DNA from: Haliscomenobacter sp.
GTDB lineage: Bacteria; Bacteroidota; Bacteroidia; Chitinophagales; Saprospiraceae
Length of the DNA stretch: 64,000 nucleotides
NCBI RefSeq assembly: GCF_016718685.1
Contig: NZ_JADKCX010000140.1
Coordinates: 34,699 to 98,698 of the forward strand
Direction: 5' to 3'
Positions within the stretch are counted from its first letter, which is position 1, and every line of letters begins with the position of its first letter. This document shows, in pieces, positions 9,088 through 17,004 of the stretch. Below the pieces are notes generated by a model, which did no database searches, was not told the DNA's origin, and saw nothing but the letters and a program-made list of their open reading frames with translations. The translations under genes were made by a program, and so were the position numbers.

Positions 9088-12063
9088 ATGAAACCAGTAG
9101 CAGCCATTCTACTCACGCTAATGCTTTGTGTCCTGTTTATTGCCCGGACTGCGGCCCAAAAAGTGTACAGCATTGATCAAGCCTCTCCCAGCGAGAAGTA
9201 TTGGGTCGATTCTGTGTTTACATCCATGAATACGGACGAACGACTTGGCCAATTGATCATGATTCGGGCGCATTCGGACAAAGGGCCAGAATATGCAGAA
9301 TCAGTAGCCGAGATTGTACGCAAGTATAAGGTAGGAGGACTGTGTTTTTTTCAAGGCACTCCTGAGAAACAACTAGAATATACCAACAAATACCAGACCT
9401 TATCCAGAATCCCACTGATGGTAGCCATCGATGGTGAATGGGGCTTGGGCATGCGCATGAAAGAAAGCGCCATCAGTTTTCCCAAACAATTGATGCTCGG
9501 AGCCATCCAAAATAACGACTTATTGTACAAAATGGGACAGGAAATTGCCCGACAAGGCAAACGAATAGGCCTGAATGTCAATTTTGCCCCCGTAGCCGAT
9601 ATCAACAGCAATGCCCGGAATCCGGTGATTGGTTACCGTTCTTTTGGCGAAGATCGCTACAATGTGACGGTTAAAGCCTACCATTACATGAAAGGAATGC
9701 AAGACAATGGCCTGATGGCCTGTGCCAAACATTTCCCTGGTCACGGAGATACAGACGTCGATTCACACTATGATTTGCCCGTGGTTAATCACCAGATGCC
9801 CCGATTGGATAGCGTGGAGTTTTATCCATTCCGTTCTTTGGTCAATTATGGCATTGGGGGTGTCATGGTGGCGCATTTGCAGGTGCCTAGTTTAGATGCC
9901 CGCGATGATCGTCCTACCTCCCTTTCGCGCAATACCATTACACATGTGTTGCGCCGCGCCATGGGTTTTGAAGGCGTTATTTTTACGGATGGGATGGAAA
10001 TGAAGGGCGTTACCGAACATTTCACCAATGGCATTGCCGAAGCTGAAGCTATTTTGGCCGGCAACGATATGATTTGTGTACCACCCAGCACCGCCCAGGC
10101 CATTGAAGCGCTGCGCCGCTATCTGCGGGAAGGCAAAATCAGCCAGGAACAAATTGATGCCAGTGTTAAGCGGATTTTGACCTACAAGTTCCGTCTGGGG
10201 CTGACCAAATACATCCCCAAGGACATTGTTACTGCCCGCAAAGACGTCAACAGCAATCAGGCCGAAGCGCTCAAACGCGAGTTGATCAAAAATGCACTGA
10301 CTATGGTGCGCAATACCCAGCATCTGGTACCATTTGGGCGGGTAGATACACTTAGCTTTGCGTCGTTGAGCATCGGAGCTGATGGCCAGACTGCTTTCCA
10401 GAAACGCCTGGCCTCCTACGCCAAGATGACCCATCTTTACAGCGGAAAAGAACTCAACGACGATCGGCAAGCTGCACTTTTGGCTCAATTGAGTAAATAC
10501 AAGGTGGTTTTTGTCAGTTTGCACGACATGACTTCGGCGGCTTCCAAAAACTACGGCATTTCGTACACCAGCATTCAATTTTTGAAAAAACTCAACACCC
10601 AGACCAAGGTTGTGCTCAGCATTTTTGGCTCACCCTACAGTCTAAAGTTTTTCGACGAGTTTGAGTCTATCCAAATGGCTTACGAAAGTGAGGCACTGGT
10701 ACAAGACTTGAGTGCTCAGGCGCTTTTTGGTGCCTTTGGCATGACGGGGCGTTTGCCCATCACCGCTTCTGAGCGCAGCCGCTATAATGCCGGGGAAGAA
10801 ACCCAGGCCAATGGTCGCTTTGGCTACAGCATCCCCGAATCGGTGGGCGTTTCTTCCGATACCCTCAGCCGCATCGAACTGATTGCCAATGAAGCGATCA
10901 ACGTAGGAGCAGCTCCTGGTTGCGTCGTTTTGGTAGCCAAAGACGGGCAAATCATCTACGAAAAAGCTTTTGGACACCATACTTACCTGAAAGACCACCC
11001 TACCCAAACTTCCGATATTTTTGACCTGGCGTCGGTGACCAAAATTGCCGCAACCACCATTTCCATGATGCGTTTTATGGACGATGGCCGCATTGATTTG
11101 CGCAAACCACTGAGCAATTATCTACCGAACCTCAATGGGACGAACAAGGCGGCTATGGTTGTTCAGGACATTATGGCGCACAATGCAGGCCTACTTGGCT
11201 GGCTGCCTTTTTACAAACAAACCTTGTCGCATACGCCAGACAGTTTGAACAAACCTTCTTTGAAATATTACCGGACAACCCCCGAAGGAGAGTTTTCGGT
11301 GCCGGTAGCAGGAAATTTATTCCTGAAAAAAAACTTCATTGATAGCATTTTTATGCAAATCCGCCAGTCGGAATTGCGGCCCAACATCAATTACCGCTAC
11401 AGTGACCTGGGCTTTTACATGTTGGCGCAGATGGTGGAACATCAAACGGGAGTAGGTTTTGACAAATACGTGGATTCAACTTTTTATGCCCCCTTGGGCC
11501 TACAATCGGCCACCTTCAACCCCTGGAAAAAATTCGCCATCGATCAGATGCCGCCTACTGAGGAAGATCGCTATTTCCGCCAGCAACGCATCCAGGGCTA
11601 TGTGCACGATATGGGCGCAGCCATGCTGGGAGGAGTGAGTGGGCATGCTGGGCTTTTTGCCAATGCCAACGATCTCGCAGTGATCATGCAGATGCTTTTG
11701 CAGCAGGGTTTTTATGGTGGACACCGTTATTTGGAACCCCAAACGGTGCATAACTTCATCACCCGCCACCCGCGCAGCGTTCGCCGGGGAGTAGGCTTCG
11801 ACATGTACCCCATGGGCGCCAGCTACCCGACCAATATGTCGGGGCAAGCTTCGGAGAGTACTTTCGGGCATACGGGCTTTACGGGTACTTGCACATGGGT
11901 AGACCCCGAGCACAACCTGGTGTACGTTTTCCTTTCGAACCGGACTTTCCCCTCGATGAACAACAACCGCTTGGAAAAAATGGATACCCGGCAACGGATT
12001 CAGGGGATGGTGTACAAGGCGATTCGGCCGAAGGGCGCGGGAGGGAGTAGTACTGCGCAGTGA
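9088..12063 (+). CDS. GH3 beta-N-acetylhexosaminidase fused to a beta-lactamase-type serine hydrolase
   Basis: Exported two-domain protein of 991 residues (signal peptide MKPVAAILLTLMLCVLFIARTAAQ). Residues about 30-390 are a glycoside hydrolase family 3 domain with the NagZ-type signature KHFPGHGDTDVDSHYDLP and the catalytic aspartate region FTDGMEMKGV. A GH3 C-terminal-like region follows (to about 585). Residues about 595-970 are a class C beta-lactamase/DD-peptidase fold with the SxxK serine in LASVTKIAATT, a YSD in INYRYSDLGFY and GHTGFTG near the end. The combination suggests trimming of cell-wall sugar and peptide. This fusion is known in Bacteroidota. The stop codon opens a GTTGAAAA palindrome. 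Confidence 0.9.
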   Translation: MKPVAAILLTLMLCVLFIARTAAQKVYSIDQASPSEKYWVDSVFTSMNTDERLGQLIMIRAHSDKGPEYAESVAEIVRKYKVGGLCFFQGTPEKQLEYTNKYQTLSRIPLMVAIDGEWGLGMRMKESAISFPKQLMLGAIQNNDLLYKMGQEIARQGKRIGLNVNFAPVADINSNARNPVIGYRSFGEDRYNVTVKAYHYMKGMQDNGLMACAKHFPGHGDTDVDSHYDLPVVNHQMPRLDSVEFYPFRSLVNYGIGGVMVAHLQVPSLDARDDRPTSLSRNTITHVLRRAMGFEGVIFTDGMEMKGVTEHFTNGIAEAEAILAGNDMICVPPSTAQAIEALRRYLREGKISQEQIDASVKRILTYKFRLGLTKYIPKDIVTARKDVNSNQAEALKRELIKNALTMVRNTQHLVPFGRVDTLSFASLSIGADGQTAFQKRLASYAKMTHLYSGKELNDDRQAALLAQLSKYKVVFVSLHDMTSAASKNYGISYTSIQFLKKLNTQTKVVLSIFGSPYSLKFFDEFESIQMAYESEALVQDLSAQALFGAFGMTGRLPITASERSRYNAGEETQANGRFGYSIPESVGVSSDTLSRIELIANEAINVGAAPGCVVLVAKDGQIIYEKAFGHHTYLKDHPTQTSDIFDLASVTKIAATTISMMRFMDDGRIDLRKPLSNYLPNLNGTNKAAMVVQDIMAHNAGLLGWLPFYKQTLSHTPDSLNKPSLKYYRTTPEGEFSVPVAGNLFLKKNFIDSIFMQIRQSELRPNINYRYSDLGFYMLAQMVEHQTGVGFDKYVDSTFYAPLGLQSATFNPWKKFAIDQMPPTEEDRYFRQQRIQGYVHDMGAAMLGGVSGHAGLFANANDLAVIMQMLLQQGFYGGHRYLEPQTVHNFITRHPRSVRRGVGFDMYPMGASYPTNMSGQASESTFGHTGFTGTCTWVDPEHNLVYVFLSNRTFPSMNNNRLEKMDTRQRIQGMVYKAIRPKGAGGSSTAQ

Positions 12064-12225
12064 AAAAGTTGAAAATTTTAGGGTTGAAGTGTTGAATAGT
12101 TGGGGAATTTGTAAGACCATTTTACAATGCTTTAGTGCATTACGTAAAACCCTAAAAATAAAAATTCGCGTATGGCACTACCCATAACTCTTCAACCCTA
12201 AACTTTTCAACTTTTCAACTAGGGG
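12062..12225. repeat. GTTGAAAAG-unit palindrome downstream of the GH3 gene
   Basis: Left arm 12062-12100 (GTTGAAAATTTTAGGGTTGAA) and right arm about 12187-12220 (TTCAACCCTAAACTTTTCAA) are complementary and flank about 85 bases. The element starts at the GH3 stop codon and ends about 45 bases before the next gene on the same strand, so it could separate two transcription units. Confidence 0.75.
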
Positions 12226-12267
12226 TGTTTCGTTGATCTCTGCATCTTGAATAAAAACATGCAAGCA

Positions 12268-12855
12268 ATGAAAAAAATACTGATCCTGGCTTTAGGTCTC
12301 ATCCTGACAAGTGGAGCCTATGCGCAACGTGAAGAAACCCTTTTCAACCAAACCCGATTGGATTTGACCGGATTTTGGTTTTCAGACAGCCACAATTTCA
12401 CCTTCCTCGAAGACGATACAGAGTATTTCACGGGCGGTAATTTCGCTTTTGAATTTGGTCGCTCCTTGATGGTGGGTTGGGCCTGGCAAAGAATGAAAGA
12501 CAGCTACCCCTTGGCCAATGAAAATGGCGTGTACGATCTGCGTCACCGTGGTTTGTTGATTGGGTATGCACCCAGTACCACCAAAGTCATCCACCCTTAC
12601 CTCAGTGCTGTAGTCGGCGGAGGTCGCATCGATTTTGACGACAATTCCACATTTAGCCGCGACCGCGTATTTGTCCTACAACCCGCAGTAGGTTTGGAGG
12701 TCAATGTATTTCGTTGGTTCCGCCTGGGTGCCGAAGGTGGCTACCGCCTGGTAAGCGATGTGAATGGCGGCGGTTTGCAGAATAGTGATGTTTCCAAGCC
12801 CTTTGCGCAGTTGCAATTGCGTTTTGGGTATTCTTGGGGGAATACTTGGTGGTAA
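12268..12855 (+). CDS. Outer-membrane beta-barrel-like protein
   Basis: This is a protein of 195 residues with a signal peptide (MKKILILALGLILTSGAYAQ) and alternating hydrophobic/polar strands rich in Gly, Phe, Tyr and Trp (GGNFAFEFGRSLMVGWAW; KPFAQLQLRFGYSWGNTWW), the usual look of a small OmpA/OmpW-like barrel. The aromatic C-terminus suits barrel insertion. ATG 12268 is chosen because the signal peptide begins there; 12259 is possible. No specific function. Neighbours are not functionally linked. Confidence 0.75.
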   Translation: MKKILILALGLILTSGAYAQREETLFNQTRLDLTGFWFSDSHNFTFLEDDTEYFTGGNFAFEFGRSLMVGWAWQRMKDSYPLANENGVYDLRHRGLLIGYAPSTTKVIHPYLSAVVGGGRIDFDDNSTFSRDRVFVLQPAVGLEVNVFRWFRLGAEGGYRLVSDVNGGGLQNSDVSKPFAQLQLRFGYSWGNTWW

Positions 12856-12956
12856 ATAAGTTGAAGGGTTGAAAAGTTGAAGGGTTGAAAAGAGCGCACC
12901 TCGGCTTCGCTCGCCGACTGTTCTTTTCAACCCTAAACTTTTCAACTCTTCAACTT
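12856..12956. repeat. GTTGAAGGG-unit palindrome at convergent gene ends
   Basis: Left arm 12856-12895 (AAGTTGAAGGGTTGAAAAG, repeated) and right arm about 12922-12956 (CTTTTCAACCCTAAACTTTT, continuing to CTTCAACTTA). The right arm reaches the stop codon of the convergent T9SS gene. The spacer holds a small hairpin (TCGGCTTCGCTCGCCGA). Probable bidirectional terminator. Confidence 0.8.
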
Positions 12957-13716
12957 ATTTCGCTACCACCACCATCTTCTTCGTCTCCGTAAAGTTGGTC
13001 GTTTCCAGTGTATAATTCATGACGCCGGAAGCTTTGATGTCGCTTTGTTTCAGGATAAACTGTTGTTGTCCTTTGGCGAAATCGCCTTGCGTGCGGAAAA
13101 GTACCTTCCCTTCCACGTTGCGCACCACCAGCGTAGCTTTGGCTGCTTGTGGCAGGTAGAAAGAAATCGCCGTTTCTTCATGGAAGGGATTGGGGGTGTT
13201 TTGGAACAACAGGGCTTTGTCTCCTTTTACCACTGCCGATTTGAAGTTCATGTTGATGCCCACCTGCTCGTCGTTGAGCGTGTAAGCTTCCATGGCCGTA
13301 GGGCGACTTTGCAGGGCCAGGATTTTGCTGAGGGGCAAGTCCTTCCGGCTGTTGATTTTCAAGGTAAACAACACCTCGTTCAATTTTTCTTTGGGCAGCG
13401 GATTGGCTATGTTCCAGCTGCTGGTGATCAGGCCATTCTTTGGAAAAAAACCAAAATTGTCTTCGTGTAGAATCCCTGATCCAATGCCCGTAATTTCGGC
13501 CAGGGTGGGATCGATAAAAATGGACAATTGAAAACCTTGCACCGAGCCCAGGTTTTGGGCGGTAATGGGAATCTCGTAGCTTTGGCCAGCTTTCAGTTCC
13601 TGTTCGTCGGTGCTGAGTTCAAGGTCACGTACAACCCGTTTGTCGGCTACCTTTTGGGCATTGATGGCCAAACTGAACGCACTCAGGAGGAATACAAAGA
13701 AGATATGTCTTTTCAT
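12955..13716 (-). CDS. Secreted protein with T9SS C-terminal sorting domain
   Basis: This protein of 253 residues has a signal peptide (MKRHIFFVFLLSAFSLAINAQ), an N-terminal beta-sandwich resembling cohesin-like/carbohydrate-binding folds (about residues 30-160, from LKAGQSYEIPITAQNLGSV) and a C-terminal type A sorting domain (LFQNTPNPFHEETAISFYLP to TKKMVVVAK). The last part directs export across the outer membrane by the type IX system and surface attachment. ATG 13716 is preferred over an upstream one because the signal peptide starts there. A minus-strand TAAATTTG box at 13807-13814 could be its -7 element. Confidence 0.85.
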   Translation of the reverse strand: MKRHIFFVFLLSAFSLAINAQKVADKRVVRDLELSTDEQELKAGQSYEIPITAQNLGSVQGFQLSIFIDPTLAEITGIGSGILHEDNFGFFPKNGLITSSWNIANPLPKEKLNEVLFTLKINSRKDLPLSKILALQSRPTAMEAYTLNDEQVGINMNFKSAVVKGDKALLFQNTPNPFHEETAISFYLPQAAKATLVVRNVEGKVLFRTQGDFAKGQQQFILKQSDIKASGVMNYTLETTNFTETKKMVVVAK

Positions 13717-13806
13717 GGTCGTATGATTTGTATTGTTAAATGTTTTTTGTAATCGGGTAAGGGGCGACAATAAAATGAACCCTTATTTTTGCCCCACTAC
13801 TAAAGA

Positions 13807-13814
13807 CAAATTTA
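13807..13814 (-). promoter_or_regulatory. Candidate -7 element for the T9SS-domain gene
   Basis: On the minus strand this reads TAAATTTG, a full match to the Bacteroidota -7 consensus TAnnTTTG, about 90 bases upstream of the start at 13716. No convincing TTTG lies 19-21 bases further upstream, so the call is weak. On the plus strand, TATTTTTG at 13784-13791 could serve the divergent EamA gene with the same limitation. Confidence 0.35.
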
Positions 13815-13900
13815 TTGCAAAAAATTCAAACAAGTTGAAACTTAACTAGGACTCATCCAGTTTTTTTCTTCAAGTGCTGAATCTTTTGTACTCTTGCTCA

Positions 13901-14797
13901 ATGAATACGACATCTTCCCCTGCAATGCCCATGTGGCGTGCCTACCTGGTGCTTGGAATCCTCAGTTTGGTTTGGGGCACTTCCTTTATCCTGATCAAAA
14001 AAAGTTTGGAATTCTTTACTCCGGTACAAGTGGCCTGTTTGCGCATGTCTCTTTCGGCTTTGGCCTTTGTACCGGTATTGATTTATAACCGCAAGCGGAT
14101 GGATTGGTCGCGTTTGCCCTTGTTGATTGTATTGGGTTTGTGTAGCAGTGCGCTACCAGCCATTCTTTTTTCTACTGCACAACAAAAAATCAGCAGCGCA
14201 ACGGCGGGCGTACTCAATTCTTTAACGCCCCTGTTTACGATGATTATTGGGGTGCTCATGTTCAATGTGAAAGTGAAGTGGCTGCAAGTGCTCGGAATTT
14301 TGCTGGGTTTGGCCGGGGCAGCCTGTTTGATTCTGATGGGTAAAGGGGGGATAGCGAACAGCCCGGTGGGTTATGCCCTGCTGATCGTGTTGGCCACCTT
14401 GTGTTATGCTACCGGTACCAATCTGATCGCTTCCAAGTTCCGGGATATGGATAGTCTACTGGTGAGTGCAGGATCTTTTGGCACCGTGGGCGTGCCGATG
14501 GGCATTTACCTTTTATTGGGTACCGATTTTATTCCTCGCTTGGCTGCTTTACCCAATCCCTGGTTGGCCATGGGTTATGTGGCTACTTTATCCTGGGTGG
14601 GCACGGTATTGGCTACCATCATTTTTTTCAAAGTCATCCAACAGACCTCGGCTATTTTTGGCGCTACGGTAGCCTACCTGATGCCCATCGTTGCCATCTT
14701 GTGGGGCGTTTTGGATGGAGAAAAAATCGGCTTGTTGCACGTGGTTTGTATGGCCATTATCCTGTTGGGGGTATCTTTGAGCAGAAAACCAGCTTAA
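13901..14797 (+). CDS. EamA/DMT-superfamily membrane transporter
   Basis: Integral inner-membrane protein of 298 residues with about ten hydrophobic segments in two EamA repeats. The first repeat opens YLVLGILSLVWGTSFILIKK and the second starts near GYALLIVLATLCYATGTNLI. Such carriers move small metabolites or amino acids, often outward, and no substrate is readable. ATG 13901 is preferred over 13874 because it is followed directly by the family's usual N-terminus. It ends just before a perfect 34-base palindrome that should terminate it and the convergent asnS. Confidence 0.85.
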   Translation: MNTTSSPAMPMWRAYLVLGILSLVWGTSFILIKKSLEFFTPVQVACLRMSLSALAFVPVLIYNRKRMDWSRLPLLIVLGLCSSALPAILFSTAQQKISSATAGVLNSLTPLFTMIIGVLMFNVKVKWLQVLGILLGLAGAACLILMGKGGIANSPVGYALLIVLATLCYATGTNLIASKFRDMDSLLVSAGSFGTVGVPMGIYLLLGTDFIPRLAALPNPWLAMGYVATLSWVGTVLATIIFFKVIQQTSAIFGATVAYLMPIVAILWGVLDGEKIGLLHVVCMAIILLGVSLSRKPA

Positions 14798-14802
14798 ACA
14801 AG

Positions 14803-14836
14803 CACCGCGCAGCCGTTTTAAAACGGCTGCGCGGTG
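14803..14836. terminator. Perfect palindrome between EamA gene and asnS
   Basis: A perfect 34-base inverted repeat (CACCGCGCAGCCGTTTT and its complement) with no loop bases beyond the AT centre. A T-run follows at about 14850 on the plus strand. Placed between convergent genes, it is a likely bidirectional Rho-independent terminator. Confidence 0.75.
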
Positions 14837-14891
14837 AGCGCATGTCTAGTTTTTTTTTGTTTTGCTGCAAATGGCCCGATTTAGGGCATTA

Positions 14892-16325
14892 TCAAAATTC
14901 TGCATTTCCCGGCGTCCGCGGAAACGCAATGACATCGCGAATATTGGACATCCCTGTGATGAACTGCACCATCCTTTCAAAACCCAAACCAAAACCAGCA
15001 TGGGGTGCCCCACCAAATTTGCGCAATTGTAAATACCACCACAACTCTTCTTCGGCGATACCGATGGCTTTAATGCGTTCTACCAAAAGATCGTGCCGAT
15101 CTTCGCGTTGTGAACCTCCGATGACCTCACCGATACCAGGGAAGAGAACATCCATTGCCGCTACGGTTTTGTCGTCATCGTTGAGGCGCATGTAAAACGC
15201 CTTGATTTCCTTGGGATAATTGCGTACAATTACCGGTTTTTTGAATTCTTTTTCAACGAGATAACGCTCGTGCTCGGATTGCAAATCACTACCCCACTCT
15301 ACCGGAAATTCAAATTTTTTCTCTTTGTAGGGCTTCGATTTCATCAAAATCTCGACCGCTTCGGTGTAGGTAATGCGTTCAAAAGCATTGTCTACCACAA
15401 AGCGCAACTGCTCAATCAAGCCCATGGCCCGGCGTTTGTCTTTGGGGAGCGCATTTTGCTCTTCAGCCAAACGTTTGTCCAAAAGTTCGAGATCAGCAAG
15501 ATGGTTTTCGAGGCAGTAGTTGATGAGGTATTTGGTAAATTCCTCGGCCAGATCCATGTTGTCTACAATGTCGTGGAAGGCGACTTCGGGTTCGATCATC
15601 CAAAACTCGGCCAGGTGGCGCGGCGTATTGGAGTTTTCTGCCCGAAAAGTTGGCCCAAACGTATAAACTTTGCCCAGTGCCAGGGCGGCAATTTCGCCTT
15701 GAAGTTGGCCCGACACAGTCAGGTTCGTGGCTTTTCCGAAGAAATCCTGCCCATAATCTACACTGCCATCTTCCAAACGGGGAGGATTATTAGGATCCAA
15801 AGTGGTCACGTGGAACATTTCACCCGCACCTTCGGCATCACTTCCGGTGATGATGGGGGTATGGATGTAGAAGAAACCACGGTCATTGTAAAATTTGTGG
15901 ATGGCAAAAGCAATGGCGTGGCGCAGGCGGAATACCGAGCTAAAGGTGTTCGTTCGCATGCGGAAATGCGCGTTGGTGCGCAAAAACTCCATGGTTTGCA
16001 CCTTGGGTTGCATCATGTACCCGTCTTCAGGATTACATTCTCCCAAAACTTCAATGCTATCCGCCAATATTTCAACGGCTTGTCCTGCACCCTGGGAAGC
16101 GACCAATTGCCCCGTAATACTCAAACAAGCGTGGAATTTGATTTTTTTGATGAGGGTCTCATCAATTTTTTCAGCATCTAACACAATTTGCAAAGTATGT
16201 GGAGTACTGCCGTCATTGAGCGCAATAAAGCGATTGCCTCTAAAAGCCCGTACCCAACCCATTACGGTAATGGTGTCATCCAGGGCAGGTTGTGCCAATA
16301 CTTTAGCAATTTCAATCCTTCTCAT
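14892..16325 (-). CDS. asnS: Asparaginyl-tRNA synthetase
   Basis: Class IIb aminoacyl-tRNA synthetase that charges tRNA-Asn in the cytoplasm. It has 477 residues, the normal length. An N-terminal OB-fold anticodon-binding domain (TITVMGWVRAFRGNRFIALN) is followed by the class II catalytic core with motif 2 (TFRAENSNTPRHLAEFWMIE) and motif 3 (GFGLGFERMVQFITGM) near the end. ATG 16325 is chosen since the domain begins there; longer reading frames upstream run into a GTTGAAAAG palindrome. Housekeeping gene with no obvious partner nearby. Confidence 0.97.
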   Translation of the reverse strand: MRRIEIAKVLAQPALDDTITVMGWVRAFRGNRFIALNDGSTPHTLQIVLDAEKIDETLIKKIKFHACLSITGQLVASQGAGQAVEILADSIEVLGECNPEDGYMMQPKVQTMEFLRTNAHFRMRTNTFSSVFRLRHAIAFAIHKFYNDRGFFYIHTPIITGSDAEGAGEMFHVTTLDPNNPPRLEDGSVDYGQDFFGKATNLTVSGQLQGEIAALALGKVYTFGPTFRAENSNTPRHLAEFWMIEPEVAFHDIVDNMDLAEEFTKYLINYCLENHLADLELLDKRLAEEQNALPKDKRRAMGLIEQLRFVVDNAFERITYTEAVEILMKSKPYKEKKFEFPVEWGSDLQSEHERYLVEKEFKKPVIVRNYPKEIKAFYMRLNDDDKTVAAMDVLFPGIGEVIGGSQREDRHDLLVERIKAIGIAEEELWWYLQLRKFGGAPHAGFGLGFERMVQFITGMSNIRDVIAFPRTPGNAEF

Positions 16326-16361
16326 TTCTACTATTTTAAGCGGGGGCGAAAATAGGGAGAA

Positions 16362-16470
16362 AAAGTTGAAAAGTTGAGGGTTGAAAGTTGAAAGTTGAGA
16401 GCGCACCCGCATAATTTTGACATTGGGTATGATGGTCTTTTCAACCTTTCAACCTCCAACTTTTCAACTT
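16362..16470. repeat. GTTGAAAAG-unit palindrome between asnS and DCC gene
   Basis: Left arm 16362-16400 (AAAGTTGAAAAGTTGAGGG, then GTTGAAAGTTGA repeats) and right arm 16438-16470 (CTTTTCAACCTTTCAACC, continuing). Both flanking genes are on the minus strand, and the right arm ends at the DCC gene's stop codon. Confidence 0.75.
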
Positions 16471-16862
16471 TACAAGAACCGTTCTCGTAATTCAGGAGTC
16501 GGAATCATACAACTTTCACTTTTGCCAAACCAGCGGTAGCGATTGCGGGCCACCCAATTGTAGATGCGATTGCGCAAAGCGCGAGGAATTAACTTAAAGA
16601 TGAGGAACAAGCGCCAAAAACCACCCAGTAAGCGACAGATTTCCAGGGGAACATCGGAATGGGTAAAAATCTTTCCATTGTGGTATAAAATTACCGTATT
16701 CAACTCATTTACAGGCAATTTTGCTTTACCCATTACTTCCTGACCAAACTCAGATTGTAAGGCCGCGAATTGAAATTTCCCCTTGGGATCAATACGAATC
16801 ATGGTTTGCACAAACCCATTACAGAGGTTGCATACCCCGTCGAAAAGAATAATTGGCTTCAT
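16470..16862 (-). CDS. DCC-family thiol-disulfide oxidoreductase-like protein
   Basis: Small protein (130 residues) of the DCC/DUF393 family, thioredoxin-like and named after the motif seen here as ILFDGVCNLCNGFV (DxxCxxC, the two cysteines being candidate redox residues). The C-terminal part (RNRIYNWVARNRYRWFGKS) is also typical. It is probably a cytoplasmic or membrane-associated disulfide exchange protein; the substrate is unknown. It stands alone between two palindromes, so it is likely its own transcription unit. Confidence 0.85.
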   Translation of the reverse strand: MKPIILFDGVCNLCNGFVQTMIRIDPKGKFQFAALQSEFGQEVMGKAKLPVNELNTVILYHNGKIFTHSDVPLEICRLLGGFWRLFLIFKLIPRALRNRIYNWVARNRYRWFGKSESCMIPTPELRERFL

Positions 16863-16864
16863 AC

Positions 16865-17004
16865 AAGTTGAAGAGTTGACGGTTGAAGAGTTGAAAAGAG
16901 ATTGAAAAGTTTAATAGATCACTGGGTTGGCAAAAATCAATCATAGAATTCCAAACATTGCACTACCAGACTATTCAACTTTTCAACCCTAAACTTTTCA
17001 ACTT
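16865..17004. repeat. GTTGAAGAG-unit palindrome between DCC gene and radA
   Basis: Left arm 16865-16905 (AAGTTGAAGAGTTGACGG, GTTGAAGAGTTGAAAAG) and right arm about 16973-17004 (TTCAACTTTTCAACCCTAAA, continuing) with a spacer of about 65 bases. The right arm overlaps the radA stop region. Confidence 0.75.

Noticed and set aside
13784..13791. TATTTTTG as a firm promoter for the EamA gene
   Set aside because: No TTTG at the required distance and the box is 110 bases from the start codon; kept only as a remark.
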